Source: Caprella mutica
Lineage: Eukaryota > Arthropoda > Malacostraca > Amphipoda > Caprellidae
Length of the DNA stretch: 64,000 bases
Assembly: GCA_947561585.1 (NCBI GenBank)
Contig: CANNZV010000521.1
Span: 62,001-126,000, forward strand
Reading direction: 5' to 3'
The notes beneath the pieces were generated by a model. The model was not told the DNA's origin, ran no database searches, and was given only the letters and a program-made list of their open reading frames with translations. Numbering within the stretch: the first letter of the stretch is position 1; the number at the start of each line of letters is the position of its first letter. Position numbers and translations under genes: made by a program. Shown here piece after piece: positions 41,634-54,224 of the stretch.

Positions 41634-41966
41634 TTATAATAAATCCAAAAAAGAATAGAAAACAGAGAAAATGATTTGAATCGAAGATATGAGCATTTGA
41701 TTCAAACTACCGCCCTTCATTTTCCTCTTAATCACCCCAACAGACAAATTATAACGAAAGGCCCTTCCCCCCAAAGGTGGGATAGACCCCAGGGGGTGAG
41801 GCCCCCCAATTGGGTCAAGGTAAGTGGTATTGCCATCAGTCAAACGAAACCTTTGACACACTTTCACAGGTAACAAAAATACTATTGGTTCTTCAACACT
41901 CACTGCCTGGTGTGTCAAAAATGTAAGAGAATTAACAGAAAAGTTGAAAGGGCGGTTTAACACCAT
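41634..41966 (-). other. Unassigned 110-codon open frame in a GC-rich patch
   Basis: The frame contains LDPIGGPHPLGSIPPLGG, encoded by a patch (41755-41825) that is much richer in GC than its surroundings and partly self-complementary. No family recognised, and no splice context that ties it to the LIM gene. It may be a transposon remnant. Weak candidate. Confidence 0.2.
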
Positions 41967-42137
41967 TTAACAACAAAAATTCATTAAAATAATTAACATT
42001 AAATAAATTACCCAATGTTGTTTCAATTAGTTTTCATTTCCCAGTCAAAAAAATAAAACCTACTCCGCTATAGACGAACACAGACCAAATAACTTGAGTG
42101 TAAAAAGCACTATTGTTATTTTTCTAACCTTTCATTT

Positions 42138-42345
42138 ATATTGTTGTTCTAATATTTCCTTTATATTATTGTTCTAATATTTCCTTTATATTATTGTTCT
42201 AATATTTCCTTTATATTATTGTTCTAATATTTCCTTTATATTATTGTTCTAATATTTCCTTTATATTATTGTTCTAATATTTCCTTTATATTATTGTTCT
42301 AATATTTCCTTTATATTATTGTTCTAATATTTACTTTATATTGTT
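42138..42345 (+). repeat. 25-bp tandem repeat, 8 copies
   Basis: Unit gttctaatatttcctttata with TTATT; period 25 from 42146 to 42171. Confidence 0.95.
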
Positions 42346-43170
42346 TCAATATTCAAATATAAAATCTAAGCAGAATAAAAGTGCAAGAATTTCTCAGTTT
42401 CTTTTTAAGCTTATCAAGAAAAGAGATAAATCATTTTTCTATTTATATAGCAAATGATAATAGTTTCTTCACTCATCATAATATTTACATACAGTATTTA
42501 TACTTTAGAGTTGTTCAAGGGAATTTACTTTACCTAAGTGAAGGGGTCTGACCTTCAATGGTGCTGATGGTTAGGAAAGAGGCTAGAGACACGGAGGCAA
42601 CCTTGGTGAGGCTAAAAATATTAGCCTCACGCTGCTACAGGTGCCGGGATGGGGTTGGGGGAAGGCATGGGGGATTGGGGGAACGAAAAAGAAGGAATTA
42701 ATGGCAAGAGGAAATTAAATTACATGAAAATTAGCAGAAGACCAAATGCAGGAAATATGATAAGGGGGAATAGTAAAAGATGAAAGAAGGAGAGTGAAGA
42801 TGAGGAACGGAAGACATGGGAAGAAAATAGAAATTATATATTTACTTGGTTAATATATAATGATAGAATAAATTGAATGAACACACTAATCCTTATTATC
42901 AAAAACTCTACAAATCTAATTCCGTTGACATTAATTCGATTAAACTAATTTAAAGTTTTTATATTTAGCACTAGTATTTTAAGAGACAAATATGAATGAC
43001 TGGATCTCTATAGATCACTACTATGTAGTACAGTACCTGTTATTGAATCTAAATTACATTCGAATGTAAGTATGTATTATGGAACCAACCAATATTCTGA
43101 TTAAATAAAAAAAAATCTCAAAAGCCAAAATATGAATGTAAATTTTTAAATAATAATGTGTCAGTATTAT

Positions 43171-43201
43171 TGAATATTGACAATATTATTGTCAATATTC
43201 A
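43171..43201. repeat. Perfect 31-bp palindrome
   Basis: TGAATATTGACAATA, one base, then its exact inverse TATTGTCAATATTCA. In AT-rich intronic or intergenic DNA. Confidence 0.9.
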
Positions 43202-43689
43202 TGATACCGCCAGAAATGATTTGACTTTCTTTTAAATGTGTATTTTTAAATAAAAGTATGACACACGGACAGACAGATGTGGCTCTTATTAGTGTATAGA
43301 ATCTATAGATCATTAGGCTCAAATTTATTTCTCTCAATAAACAAATAAAAACTTTAATTAACTAGCCTAACCTTCCCATTCATCATTTTCATCTCACAAA
43401 TTTGCCTCCAATAACATTGCACATAGATCACTTCTTCTTTACCAGACCTAATTAGGAGAGCCCAGACAAAGAACCAAAGTGAAGAGTCGCCTATTTGGAT
43501 ACATGCTCTACTGACCTAAATACAGGGGGGGGGGGGGGGTAAGGAACAGGTAAGGGGGGTTATCCTAATAGGGGTTATTGGTTACAGGAAATTAATTAAT
43601 TTAAGGATAACTTATGCACATTGTTATCACTGCTTTCATTTGCCTTTCTGTTGAGGACATTTTATTAACAAATATTCAACTATCGAAAC

Positions 43690-43970
43690 AAGTGGAACCC
43701 CCGAGGAAGGTACGCATCCTCGGGTGGTGTGGAGAGGTGGGTATATTTTACCGGAGATTGTTGAAAAAAAAATCTAAATCAATAAAAAAATTTTTTTTAA
43801 ATAAAACTATAAATAAATTCTAATCAGTATTACATTATAAAGACAGCTATGCTCTTCCATTTAAAACTAAAAATCTGTGAAATATTGAATAAGTTACAGG
43901 TGAAATGATCCATAACAACAATCATACCCTTGGTATAGAGCTGCACTTCGACTTGGCCAAAAATACGTAA
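43690..43970 (+). repeat. Dispersed repeat family C (copy 1)
   Basis: Shares with 55975-56255, in the same order and strand, the strings CTCGGGT, GGGTA.ATTTTACC, GCTCTTCCATTT, GTGAAATA, TTA.AGGTGAAATG, AACAACAATCATACCC and TTGGCCAAAAATA-like endings. Confidence 0.8.
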
Positions 43971-44832
43971 AAATAAGTTTCATATGATTGTAACTCTGAT
44001 GATTATTAAAATTATTATTGCATTGAATGAGGAGAAATGTTATTCTTAATGTTTGATATGGAACAGGGAGTAGCTTTTCTGCAGTCATGAGTCCAAAAAA
44101 TAATAAAAACAGAATAATACATAGAAAAAATCTCATCAAGCGTAGTATTTATATTGTCTTACATTAAAAGAAAATACATTTAAAATATAAAAGCTCTTAC
44201 ATTAGAATTAAAAATAGATATTAAGTATCGTGTTCATCATATCAATCCATATTAAAATTTACTACATTTATTATTTTATTTCTAAAGTTAAAAACCCCTC
44301 CATTATAATAAAACATGAACACAAATAATAATATAAAACCTAATAATCACATTTTAATACACAAAATTTAGTACATCAAAGAGCATACCAAAGCGTTAAT
44401 GATAATTAATTTATTTTAAATTCATTTTACTTTCTTTCCAAAGTCAATTGGTAGAAATTAAAGTCTCTTTTGATTACAATTTACGCGTCATAAACACGAT
44501 ATTTAATAACTATTTTCTTTGATCTGATATAAAAACTTTCATATTTAATATCTCTTTTATTTCAATGTAAGAACTTTTATATTTTCATTGCAAAAATCGT
44601 AATTCAACTTATTTAACTATTCAGTTTATTTGGGTTTTAATAGGAAAATGATATTATTCTATTATGAAATAATAAATTTAATGGGAAAATAATTAAACTT
44701 ATACTTTCCCTTTTATTTTATTTTATTTACTTACTTTCAAATAAAAGTTTCTTTTTAGTGTTAAAATATTTTGAAATGAGAAAATTGCTAAAAATCTAAC
44801 TAAATTCTGCATCCAATTTGATACAATTAATA

Positions 44833-44979
44833 GGGTAAGTTACAAATTATCGGACAGTTCCACATCTTCGATCATATAGAAAAGAGTCTTATATTAAATT
44901 AACAGCTAAAATGTTAAACTATATATTTTTACTTATATGACCGAAAATGAGGAACTGTCTTTTAATTGGTAACTTACCC
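44833..44979. mobile_element. MITE family M1, TA-flanked, 147 bp
   Basis: gggtaagttacaaattatcg with GACAGTTCCACATCTTCG at left; ATATGACCGAAAATGAGGAAC and TTGGTAACTTACCC at right; TA on each side. Confidence 0.92.
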
Positions 44980-45649
44980 TATACCCGACATGATAAGATG
45001 AGTTATTTTTAGTTAAAATTTACAATAGAATATTTATCCCCCGAGTAAAGAAAATATAATATTTTCTATAGACTCGAGGGAAAGAAAACTTTCAATAGGG
45101 GCGACTTAAGAAAATACATGAGATACTTAACAGTGCCAATATTTTACCATTTTCCATTTAAATTTTTTTATGGAAACCTTAAAGAAAAAAGGAGCACATT
45201 AATATTAATATTTTTAAGAGGAAGAAGAATTGAACCGCCACCTAAAGAACAGAAGCTAATGCACTTTATGTTTAATAATTAAAAATCATTACACATATTG
45301 AATAATTAAAAAGGGGCTTAAACTTTTCTTAGACCTCTAATGCCAAACCGATACACTTAAGGCAATTAAAAAATTGTACTTTTTGTTACTAAAATACAAG
45401 AAGGATATTAATTTGAGGTAAAGTAGTAACCTGAAGTTGCAGTTAATTTAGATAAATAAATATTTACATAGTAAATTACAGCAACATATTTGGCACTATC
45501 AATAATGCTTGCATAATTATAATCTTTTGAAAATAATAATAATGTTAACACACATTCCATAACAGAATAACGGCATTGATGATTAATATAGTAACAAAAG
45601 TGAATATCATTAAAAGAAAAAAATGGTTGAAACACACCAACAGTGGGGT

Positions 45650-45705
45650 TAAAACACACCAACAGTGGGGTTAAATCACACCAACAGTGGGGTTAAATCA
45701 CACCA
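45650..45705 (+). repeat. 22-bp tandem repeat, about 3 copies
   Basis: Unit cacaccaacagtggggttaa plus AA/AT. Confidence 0.85.
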
Positions 45706-46446
45706 GTATTTGCTAATTATTAATAATCCGAAGCAGCTCCGTATCATCACGATAGTTTACACGAAGGTTATAAATAGCACTAGTGGTACATCTTTGAGTT
45801 AGAGTTACTTAGTAAGTCAGCGTTATTTTTCGTATTAACAAATAATAGAATTCAATTATATCAAAAAGTAATATACAGTCTGACAGTGAGAATAGTAAAT
45901 AAATTATATGGTTAAGGCCTAAGGGTGTATTATTGCAGATAGCACACTAATCATCTCTCCTTCCCTCTCACTTATTCTTCCCATTCAATGTTGAAATTAT
46001 TTGGACTCTTTCCAAATCCTCAGTCGAATGAGGTTACCCCCCCCCCCTCTACCCCTATTTACGAATTTCTCTTCGGGTCATCGGAACACAGACATCATAT
46101 AAGAGGGATAAAAGTTACGCACTGTAGCGCTATGGTGGGTAATGGGGATTGGAGAGAAACAAATAGGGTTAAAAAAAACACTATAAAAGATAGAAAAAAT
46201 TAAGAAGTTACAAATAGAATAAAAAACTATAAAAGAAATTGAAACAAATATGAAAGGGGACAGAAATAGGATAGAAAAAATGAAACAAATATGGTTGAAA
46301 TATAAAATAAAGAATAAAAAACAGGGTTGGGAATGAGACGATAAAAAATAGAAACAACATTTGGAAAGAAAGAAAAAAAGAAAAGAAAGAAAGAAAGTAA
46401 CAACTGGTAAGACACTAACATTCATTTACGACTCTTCCCTCAGCTA

Positions 46447-46545
46447 AAACTACAAAGTACATACACTTTACAAAGTACCTACACTTTACAAAGTACATAC
46501 ACTTTACAAAGTACCTACACTTTACAAAGTACCTACACTGTAAGT
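46447..46545 (+). repeat. 18-bp tandem repeat, about 5 copies
   Basis: Unit actacactttacaaagta-like (CTACACTTTACAAAGTAC), alternating ACATAC and ACCTAC. Confidence 0.9.
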
Positions 46546-46835
46546 TATTGTTTTCCACTATAGGAAAATCACTCCTCACTCCGATACCATAGAAAATACT
46601 GGAAATATTTCACCATAGGTTTATAGGTCTATGGTAGTTAACTTTTAATTAAAATCAATGTCTGTACCTTAGTGAATTAGTAGGTGTGAAACCTAATTAG
46701 AGTGACAGGTGAACTGGATTGAAATTTCGAATGTTAACCATTTTGAAACTTTAACATCAAAATTTGTTAGTTCGTTTCTACCTCAAAGTGATAAATATTT
46801 CAGTCGGTAATGTAATAAGGTGCGGTAATTGAGTA

Positions 46836-47122
46836 CAAGCAGACCCCGCTTTAAGTAGACCCCGCTTTTATAACAAGGTGACTTAAAGCGGAGTTGAACC
46901 GAGCTTAAATACATCAGTTGTACAGGAAAATCACTTTTAAACAATTTTATTTATATTGAAGGAGCCACATAAAATACGGTACATAGTAATAGTGTACCAT
47001 GCAAACGTTATTTTATTTTTGTAAATAGAAAAAGAAAAAATTAGAGTAGAAATGTTAAACTTAAAGCGGGGTCTTTAAGTTAATGTGAGGTACGATTTTT
47101 GATTTAAACCGGGGTCTGCCTG
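46836..47122. mobile_element. TA-flanked MITE, 287 bp, pogo/Tigger-like ends
   Basis: CAAGCAGACCCCGCTTTAAG at left and TTTAAACCGGGGTCTGCCTG at right, each bordered by TA. Inner copies of the AAGCGGGGTCT motif occur at 46890 and 47065. CAGGCAGACC-type ends resemble pogo/Tigger elements. Confidence 0.8.
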
Positions 47123-47348
47123 TATAGGCACGGTATTTGAGTATAGGAACGGTAATTGAGTATAGGAACGGTAATTGAGTATAGGCCCTATGTTCAATTA
47201 TTTCACATAGTGAACTACAGTCAATTGAGCAGACACAAAATGTTAAATAGCAGTAGCATTACTGGTACACTGTCACAGTGGTGGGAGGAGTTACTATATG
47301 TCACCAGAACTATGTTACACGTAAATCCTTGTATGTTATTTCATATAC

Positions 47349-47550
47349 AGTAAGTTACGAATTATCGGTCAGTTTCACATTTTCGGTCATAGTTGTAAGA
47401 AAAAACGATATAATAATTATATGATTTATATTTAACTGGTATCCATGATACCTGCAGGTATCATGGATACCAGTTAAAATAATAATTATTACATCATATT
47501 TTCCTATATGACCGAAGATGTGAAACCGACCGATAATTCGTAACTTACCC
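47349..47550. mobile_element. MITE family M1 with a 48-bp perfect palindrome at its centre
   Basis: TAAGTTACGAATTATCGGTC with TTCACATTTTCGGTCAT at left and its inverse at right. The centre 47431-47478 is a perfect palindrome around CCTGCAGG, as in the copy at 12000-12209 but with a different arm base (ATCCATGAT). Confidence 0.93.
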
Positions 47551-47649
47551 CACTCACATATGTTTTATAGGTATATGTTAGTTATTGAGAGTAGTGTGTC
47601 AATTAGCCTTTCGTTGACGTACATACTTCAGTTTTCCAGGAGAATACTT

Positions 47650-49096
47650 ATGCAGAACATACACCCTATGCAGAACATACACCCTGTGTAGAACATACAC
47701 CCTGTGTAGAACATACACCCTGTGTAGAACATACACCCTATGCAGAACATACAACCTATGTAGAACATACACCCTATGCAGAACATACACCCTATGCAAA
47801 ACATACACCCTATGCAAAACATACACCCTATTCAAAACATACACCCTATGCAGAACATACACCCTATGCAGAACATACACCCTATGCAGAACATACACCC
47901 TATGCAGAACATACACCCTATGCAGAACATACACCCTATGCAGATCATACACCCTATGCAGATCATACACCCTATGTAGATCATACACCCTATGTAGAAC
48001 ATACACCCTATGTAGAACATACACCCTACGTAGAACATACACCCTATGTAGAACATACACCCTATGTAGAACATACACCCTATGCAGAACATACACCCTA
48101 TGCAGAACATACACCCTATGCAGAACATACACCCTATGCAGAACATACACCCTATGCAGAACATACACCCTATGCAGAACATACACCCTATGCAGAACAT
48201 ACACCCTATGTAGAACATACACCCTATGTAGAACATACACCCTATGTAGAACATACACCCTATGTAGAACATACACCCTATGTAGAACATACACCCTATG
48301 TAGAACATACACCCTATGTAGAACATACACCCTATGTAGAACATACACCCTATGTAGAACATACACCCTATGCAGAACATACACCCTATGTAGAACATAT
48401 ACCCTATGTAGAACATACACCCTATGTAGAACATACACCCTATGTAGAACATACACCCTATGCAGAACATACACCCTATGCAGAACATACACCCTATGCA
48501 GAACATACACCCTATGTAGAACATACACCCTATGTAGAACATACACCCTATGTAGAACATACACCCTATGTAGAACATACACCCTATGCAGAACATACAC
48601 CCTGTGCAGAACATACACCCTATGCAGAACATACACCCTGTGTAGAACATACACCCTGTGTAGAACATTCACCCTATGCAGAACATACACCCTATGTAGA
48701 ACATACACCCTATGCAGAACATATACCCTATGTAGAACATACACCCTATGCAGAACATACACCCTGTGCAGAACATACACCCTATGCAGAACATACACCC
48801 TGTGTAGAACATACACCCTGTGTAGAACATTCACCCTATGCAGAACATACACCCTATGTAGAACATACACCCTATGCAGAACATATACCCTATGTAGAAC
48901 ATACACCCTATGCAGAACATACACCCTATGTAGAACATACACCCTATGCAGAACATACACCCTGTGCAGAACATACACCCTATGCAGAACATACACCCTA
49001 TGCAGAACATACACCCTATGCAGAACATACACCCTATGCAGAACATACACCCTATGCAGAACATACACCCTATGTAGAACATACACCCTATGCAGA
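47650..49096. repeat. 1.45 kb minisatellite, 18-bp unit, about 80 copies
   Basis: Unit cctatgcagaacatacac with TGCAG/TGTAG alternation and rarer variants (CCTGTG, GATCAT, ATATAC). A segment around 48590-48720 is repeated at 48760-48890 with the same variant order. Gives a 495-codon minus-strand ORF that is not a gene. Confidence 0.96.
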
Positions 49097-49654
49097 CTCT
49101 ATAAGTTATAATGTATGAGTCACTAAGAGGGAAGAGGCGCGTGCCTAGAAAGTATACAAAGAGTCAAGAGTCAAGAAGTGGGGTAAGGAATCGATTAAGA
49201 GTGTCATTCTAAGAGTAAAGAGTGACATCAAGTTCTATTATTTTAACTATTCACTGTCTGCTGTGACGTATGTGATACAATTGGAATAACAATACATTTA
49301 AAATGTATTATAACAATAAAAAGCAAAATGAAAGACGGTGAAAAAGTAGTAGTTTTCACTTGTTTTCATTTTCCAGACTAGAAAAAAGAGATCTTTCAAA
49401 ACAAGACAAAAATCAAGAACGCATAAAAATGATAGCGTGTATACACAGTACATTTGCGTGTAATATACCCACATAAATTCCACATTATCGCAGTACAATA
49501 ATACCTTCCGTTTGTTCGCAGGTTTTGTCTCTAAAATTCAGTCACTCATTCCGTGGCACATATACCCACTCATAAAATGCAAACACTAATAAAAACTTTG
49601 TGCCTTTCATTGATGGAATAAGTTGAATAAATGAAGGTGTGTCTTGAGTACAGA

Positions 49655-49735
49655 CACACAGACAGACAGACAGTCAAACAGATATAAGACACACAGACAA
49701 ACAGACACATACAGACAGACACACAGACAGACAGT
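49655..49735 (+). repeat. CAGA-rich simple repeat
   Basis: Imperfect runs of CAGACAGACACA. Confidence 0.9.
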
Positions 49736-49807
49736 TACATAAAAGGTTAGCATTACAATGAATGTCTGATATTGATTGAAGAAAACGAGACAGTCTGCCG
49801 CCAACGA

Positions 49808-50150
49808 GACGCTGGTAACGCTACTACATGAGTGCTAGTAACGCTACTGCATCAGCGGTAGTAACGCTACTGCATCAGCGGTAGTAACGCTACTGCATCA
49901 GCGGTAGTAACGCTACTGCATCAGCGGTAGTAACGCTACTGCATCAGCGGTAGTAACGCTACTGCATCAGCGGTAGTAACGCTACTGCATCAGCGGTAGT
50001 AACGCTACTGCATCAGCGGTAGTAACGCTACTGCATTAGCGGTACTAGCACTCATGCAGTAGCGTTACCAGCGCTGATGCAGTAGCGTTACCAGCACTAC
50101 TGCATGAGCGTTAGTAACACTACTGCATCAGCGCTAGTAACCAGTGCTAT
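49808..50150. repeat. 23-bp minisatellite with an internally inverted segment
   Basis: About nine copies of agcggtagtaacgctactgc plus ATC on the plus strand (49835-50040), then about three units in inverted order (CATGCAGTAGCGTTACCAGC) at 50050-50100, then the plus orientation again (50100-50145). Confidence 0.92.
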
Positions 50151-50526
50151 TTTATGTACCCCCACATTAATGTAAGTAAAAGATATATTAAGTATTTAGA
50201 TTAAAACAACACAACCCAATAAAAATAGTGTGCTAAATAAACTAGAGGTAAAATAATGAAGGAATCATTGTGTCGACTGTGAATAATATTAATGTAGGTA
50301 AAATAATCCTGATAATATAATAGACAACCTACTATTAAAGAGGTAAAAGAAAATAATTACAATGAATATCAAAATGATCCTTTAGAACAAGTGTCATAAG
50401 AGTGAAAATTAAATCTTTTGTTATAATATTTCACAGGAAATTTCAAAGTGATGTTTTATCAACTCGAAAGATGGCGGAAATGATCACACTGAAGAGTACC
50501 TATTTTGCCTACCATTAGTATTGTGA

Positions 50527-50640
50527 TGGAAACAAATAGGCCAAATAGTAGTGAAAAAAGGGCCAAATAGTAGTGAAAAAAGGGCCAAATAGCTGTGAAA
50601 ATAGGACCAAATAGCAGTGAAAATAGGACCAAATAGAATA
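50527..50640 (+). repeat. About 22-bp tandem repeat, 5 copies
   Basis: Unit ggccaaatagtagtgaaaaa plus AG, shifting to GACCAAATAGCAGTGAAAAT. Confidence 0.9.
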
Positions 50641-51027
50641 ATGTTGCTAATCCACTAATAGTTCCCTGATATTTTCACTATTTAGTGGCAATATCGACTC
50701 CATGTTGGTAGGTATAAACACCATTGATTGAATGGGACATCAATCCCATCCTCTAAATTAGACTTATTGTTCTGGGGATTGAGTCGCAAAACAGGGGAAA
50801 TAACTAAAGATATTCTGCAGTCAAAATACTATCAAATAACACGGGAAATGAGACTTCGTGAGAAACAAAAACATGTTTTGATATCGAAAACATTTAATTA
50901 TGTGTATTGGAATGATGGAACAATTTACTATACGAAAAATAAATTAAATACTATTGGTTGTTTTAACTCTTCACTGTGTACTTTATTTACAACTATAGGT
51001 GTTTTTTTTAAAGCATAAAACACCTAT

Positions 51028-51190
51028 AGTCCACTATACTCTAGCTGTATAGCACACACTATACTCTAGCTGTATAGCACACACTATACTCTAGCTGTAT
51101 AGCACACACTATACTATAGCTGTATAGCACACACTATACTCAAGCTGTATAGCACACACTATACTCTAGCTGTATAGCACACACTATCAG
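51028..51190 (+). repeat. 23-bp tandem repeat, 7 copies
   Basis: Unit cacactatactctagctgta plus TAG; CTATA and TATAG within the unit are inverse. Confidence 0.93.
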
Positions 51191-52689
51191 CTAAAGCGAC
51201 AGTTCTTTCTCCCTCAGATTGCACTCACCAAAGAACTATCGATACCTGCCTCGTAATAATGCAAGCAACATAAATACAGCGGCTGAAATACAAAGAAATA
51301 TCCAGGCTGGGTAGATGTTTCAAGCCAATGGCAGACACTATCACTAAACCACTGATAAAAGATAGTACTAAACAGCACAAAATTATAGCAAGAAATTATA
51401 TCAAATGATAAAGCGTGTTGTTTCAATAACTACACACTTATACATGATTTGTTATAACACACTTACATGGGTAGTTGGACGCAATAGTGTTAATTATGTT
51501 AAATACTTACAGGTGAAGCCTCATGATTGCAATCAACATTTACCTGAAAAGAAAAAAAATGTTAATTAACTTATAGGAGCAGTGGGACACATTTACCCAC
51601 TGTTTGTGACTTCAAAATTACGATGAAAAGAAACTATAATCATACTATAATAATAGAAAGTTTACATATAATATTATCATCAAAAAATGAGACCATATAT
51701 GGATTCTATAAAAAGGAATCAATAAGACATTTGCATTGAATTTCTTCTATGATTTTGCCCTCAATAATCTTCTAAAATTAGCAATAACATAACTTGCTAT
51801 TTAAAAAAATATTAGGTTCTTCCTCCCCTCTTTTTTAGGATAAAGAACTGTAAAAAAATATCATTTCATCGAAAACTAAAACAATTTTAAATATTTTGTT
51901 CCATTTCCTTAGATACAATAACGTAATATATATCATATATCTACTAGTGTATTTGCCAGGTAAGAATACAGTTTTCCTAACAGTTTAGATATTTGGGTGA
52001 TATATTATTATAGCATATGGTACGTATATGAATGAATATAAATTTAATTGGCAGGTTATAAAGAGTTCATCTTAGTTAAAATAGTAACCAAAGACATACA
52101 TTTCAATATAATTTGATTTAATGTTCGAACTTAATTGAGGAGGTAAAATAATTCCTATTAAGTTTAGATATTGATTTACGCTGAGTAACAGGATATAGTA
52201 TTGAAAAGAAATCGCGTAAACTAATTCGCAAGTAATAAACAATTAAATTAATTCATGAAGTTGTTATATATATATTGATATGGTATATATCAATAAGGTG
52301 TATATTGATATAATAGCATTGAAATAGCATATGGTTAGCCAAAGAGAGATACAAGAGCTCTATCTACGATAAGAAAAAACTCTTTGTTGCTCTTTATTCG
52401 TTCTTATCTAGGATTGATTATTAATATTGATTATAATCATTGTGATAATCTTCAATCATGTTTTAATATTAATTAGTAATTTTAATTACATATTAATAAT
52501 TATGAATCATATATAAATTAATAATTCTCATTGTGATCAGTTCCAATCATTTCTAAATATTAATTAATAATTTTAATTGAATATTAGTTAATATTTTTAA
52601 TTGCGAATCATAAATTATTGGCCAGCTTTAAATTCATTACCGGAAATAAAATTAAACAGAAAATTAGAGAAATTGCATATATTTTCACA

Positions 52690-52830
52690 AATGTAATTAA
52701 TTGAAATTCTCCGGTCAGTACACCGGTGACAGATGCTTGGTATGTAAAGTCTAATTCTAGTCTCCATAAGCACCACCTCCCGTGCTAGTGTGAACAGTGA
52801 AGTCATTCACACGATTCATTATCAAAATAA
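52690..52830 (-). repeat. Dispersed repeat family B (copy 2, inverted)
   Basis: In reverse reads CGTGTGAATGACTTCACTGT, TCACACTAGCACGGGAGGTG and CACCGGTGTACTGACC, matching 25990-26112. Confidence 0.75.
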
Positions 52831-53111
52831 TACCAAAAGTAATCAACAAACTTTAAACTTTCAATAGCCTTATCCTTTTAAACAAATAAACATTTCAGTG
52901 TTATCGTTCCAATCACGAAAAAGATAATTAAAAGCAACAACAACAATCTGTAGGCGTTAATAGAGCTGTTATTCGCAGCTAACGACATAATTAATTAGAT
53001 TAATTTTGTCTTTTATTCCTGTGAATAACATTGTAAGCTTCGAAAGTTTCAAACGGAGAACTGACTCCATTAAGTACTAATGAGCGAGACTTCTTGTGTC
53101 TGAACCTAACG

Positions 53112-53973
53112 TAAACACTAGAAACACAAAACTACCAACACTGGGCACTAGAAACACAAAACTACCAACACTGGGCACTAGAAACACAAAACTACCAACA
53201 CTGGGCACTAGAAACACAAAACTACCAACACTGGGCACTAGAAACACAAAACTACCAACACTGGGCACTAGAAACACAAAACTACCAACACTGGGCACTA
53301 GAAACACAAAACTACCAACACTGGGCACTAGAAACACAAAACTACCAACACTGGGCACTAGAAACACAAAACTACCAACACTGGGCACTAGAAACACAAA
53401 ACTACCAACACTGGGCACTAGAAACACAAAACTACCAACACTGGGCACTAGAAACACAAAACTACCAACACTGGGCACTAGAAACACAAAACTACCAACA
53501 CTGGGCACTAGAAACACAAAACTACCAACACTGGGCACTAGAAACACAAAACTACCAACACTGGGCACTAGAAACACAAAACTACCAACACTGGGCACTA
53601 GAAACACAAAACTACCAACACTGGGCACTAGAAACACAAAACTACCAACACTGGGCACTAGAAACACAAAACTACCAACACTGGGCACTAGAAACACAAA
53701 ACTACCAACACTGGGCACTAGAAACACAAAACTACCAACACTGGGCACTAGAAACACAAAACTACCAACACTGGGCACTAGAAACACAAAACTACCAACA
53801 CTGGGCACTAGAAACACAAAACTACCAACACTGGGCACTAGAAACACAAAACTACCAACACTGGGCACTAGAAACACAAAACTACCAACACTGGGCACTA
53901 GAAACACAAAACTACCAACACTGGGCACTAGAAACACAAAACTACAAACACTGGGCACTAGAAACACAAAACT
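53112..53973. repeat. 30-bp minisatellite, 29 nearly identical copies
   Basis: Unit cactagaaacacaaaactac with CAACACTGGG. Only the last unit shows a visible change (TACAAAC). Open on both strands because of the 30-bp period; not coding. Confidence 0.97.
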
Positions 53974-54224
53974 ATAACAAACAACTTCAGTTTCAGGGTG
54001 GTTAAAATAATAATTTAATTAACCCAATAAGCTGCAACTTTTTAGTCCTTTAGTATCATTTCCTGTGCATATAAAATATTAAATTGGTCAGTTGGTTGAT
54101 AATATTGCGCACTTAAAGGGGAAAAAACTTCTCATTTAATGAAAGGCTATTATTTAATATTAAATACTAAAGTGCGAATAAAAAACTAGAGATAATTAGT
54201 GTTGGACTTGAAACTAATGAATGA

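Noticed and set aside
42531..42620. Possible minus-strand exon ending at a GTAAAG donor (…TIEGQTPSLR)
   Set aside because: Its phase (2) does not fit the next LIM exon and no start codon or homology supports it.
46078..46425. Minus-strand Phe/Ser/Leu-rich frames
   Set aside because: Arise from an A-rich plus strand (GAAA/AAAG runs); composition artefact.
47599..49086. 495-codon frame with YVLHRV repeats and CMFCIG-type frames
   Set aside because: Artefact of the 18-bp array; several frames are open at once.
50728..51018. 96-codon plus-strand frame
   Set aside because: No recognised family, AT-rich random-looking composition, ends in a tandem repeat; not supported as a gene.
53077..53977. 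296- and 293-codon frames of 10-residue repeats
   Set aside because: Both strands open only because the 30-bp unit lacks stops.
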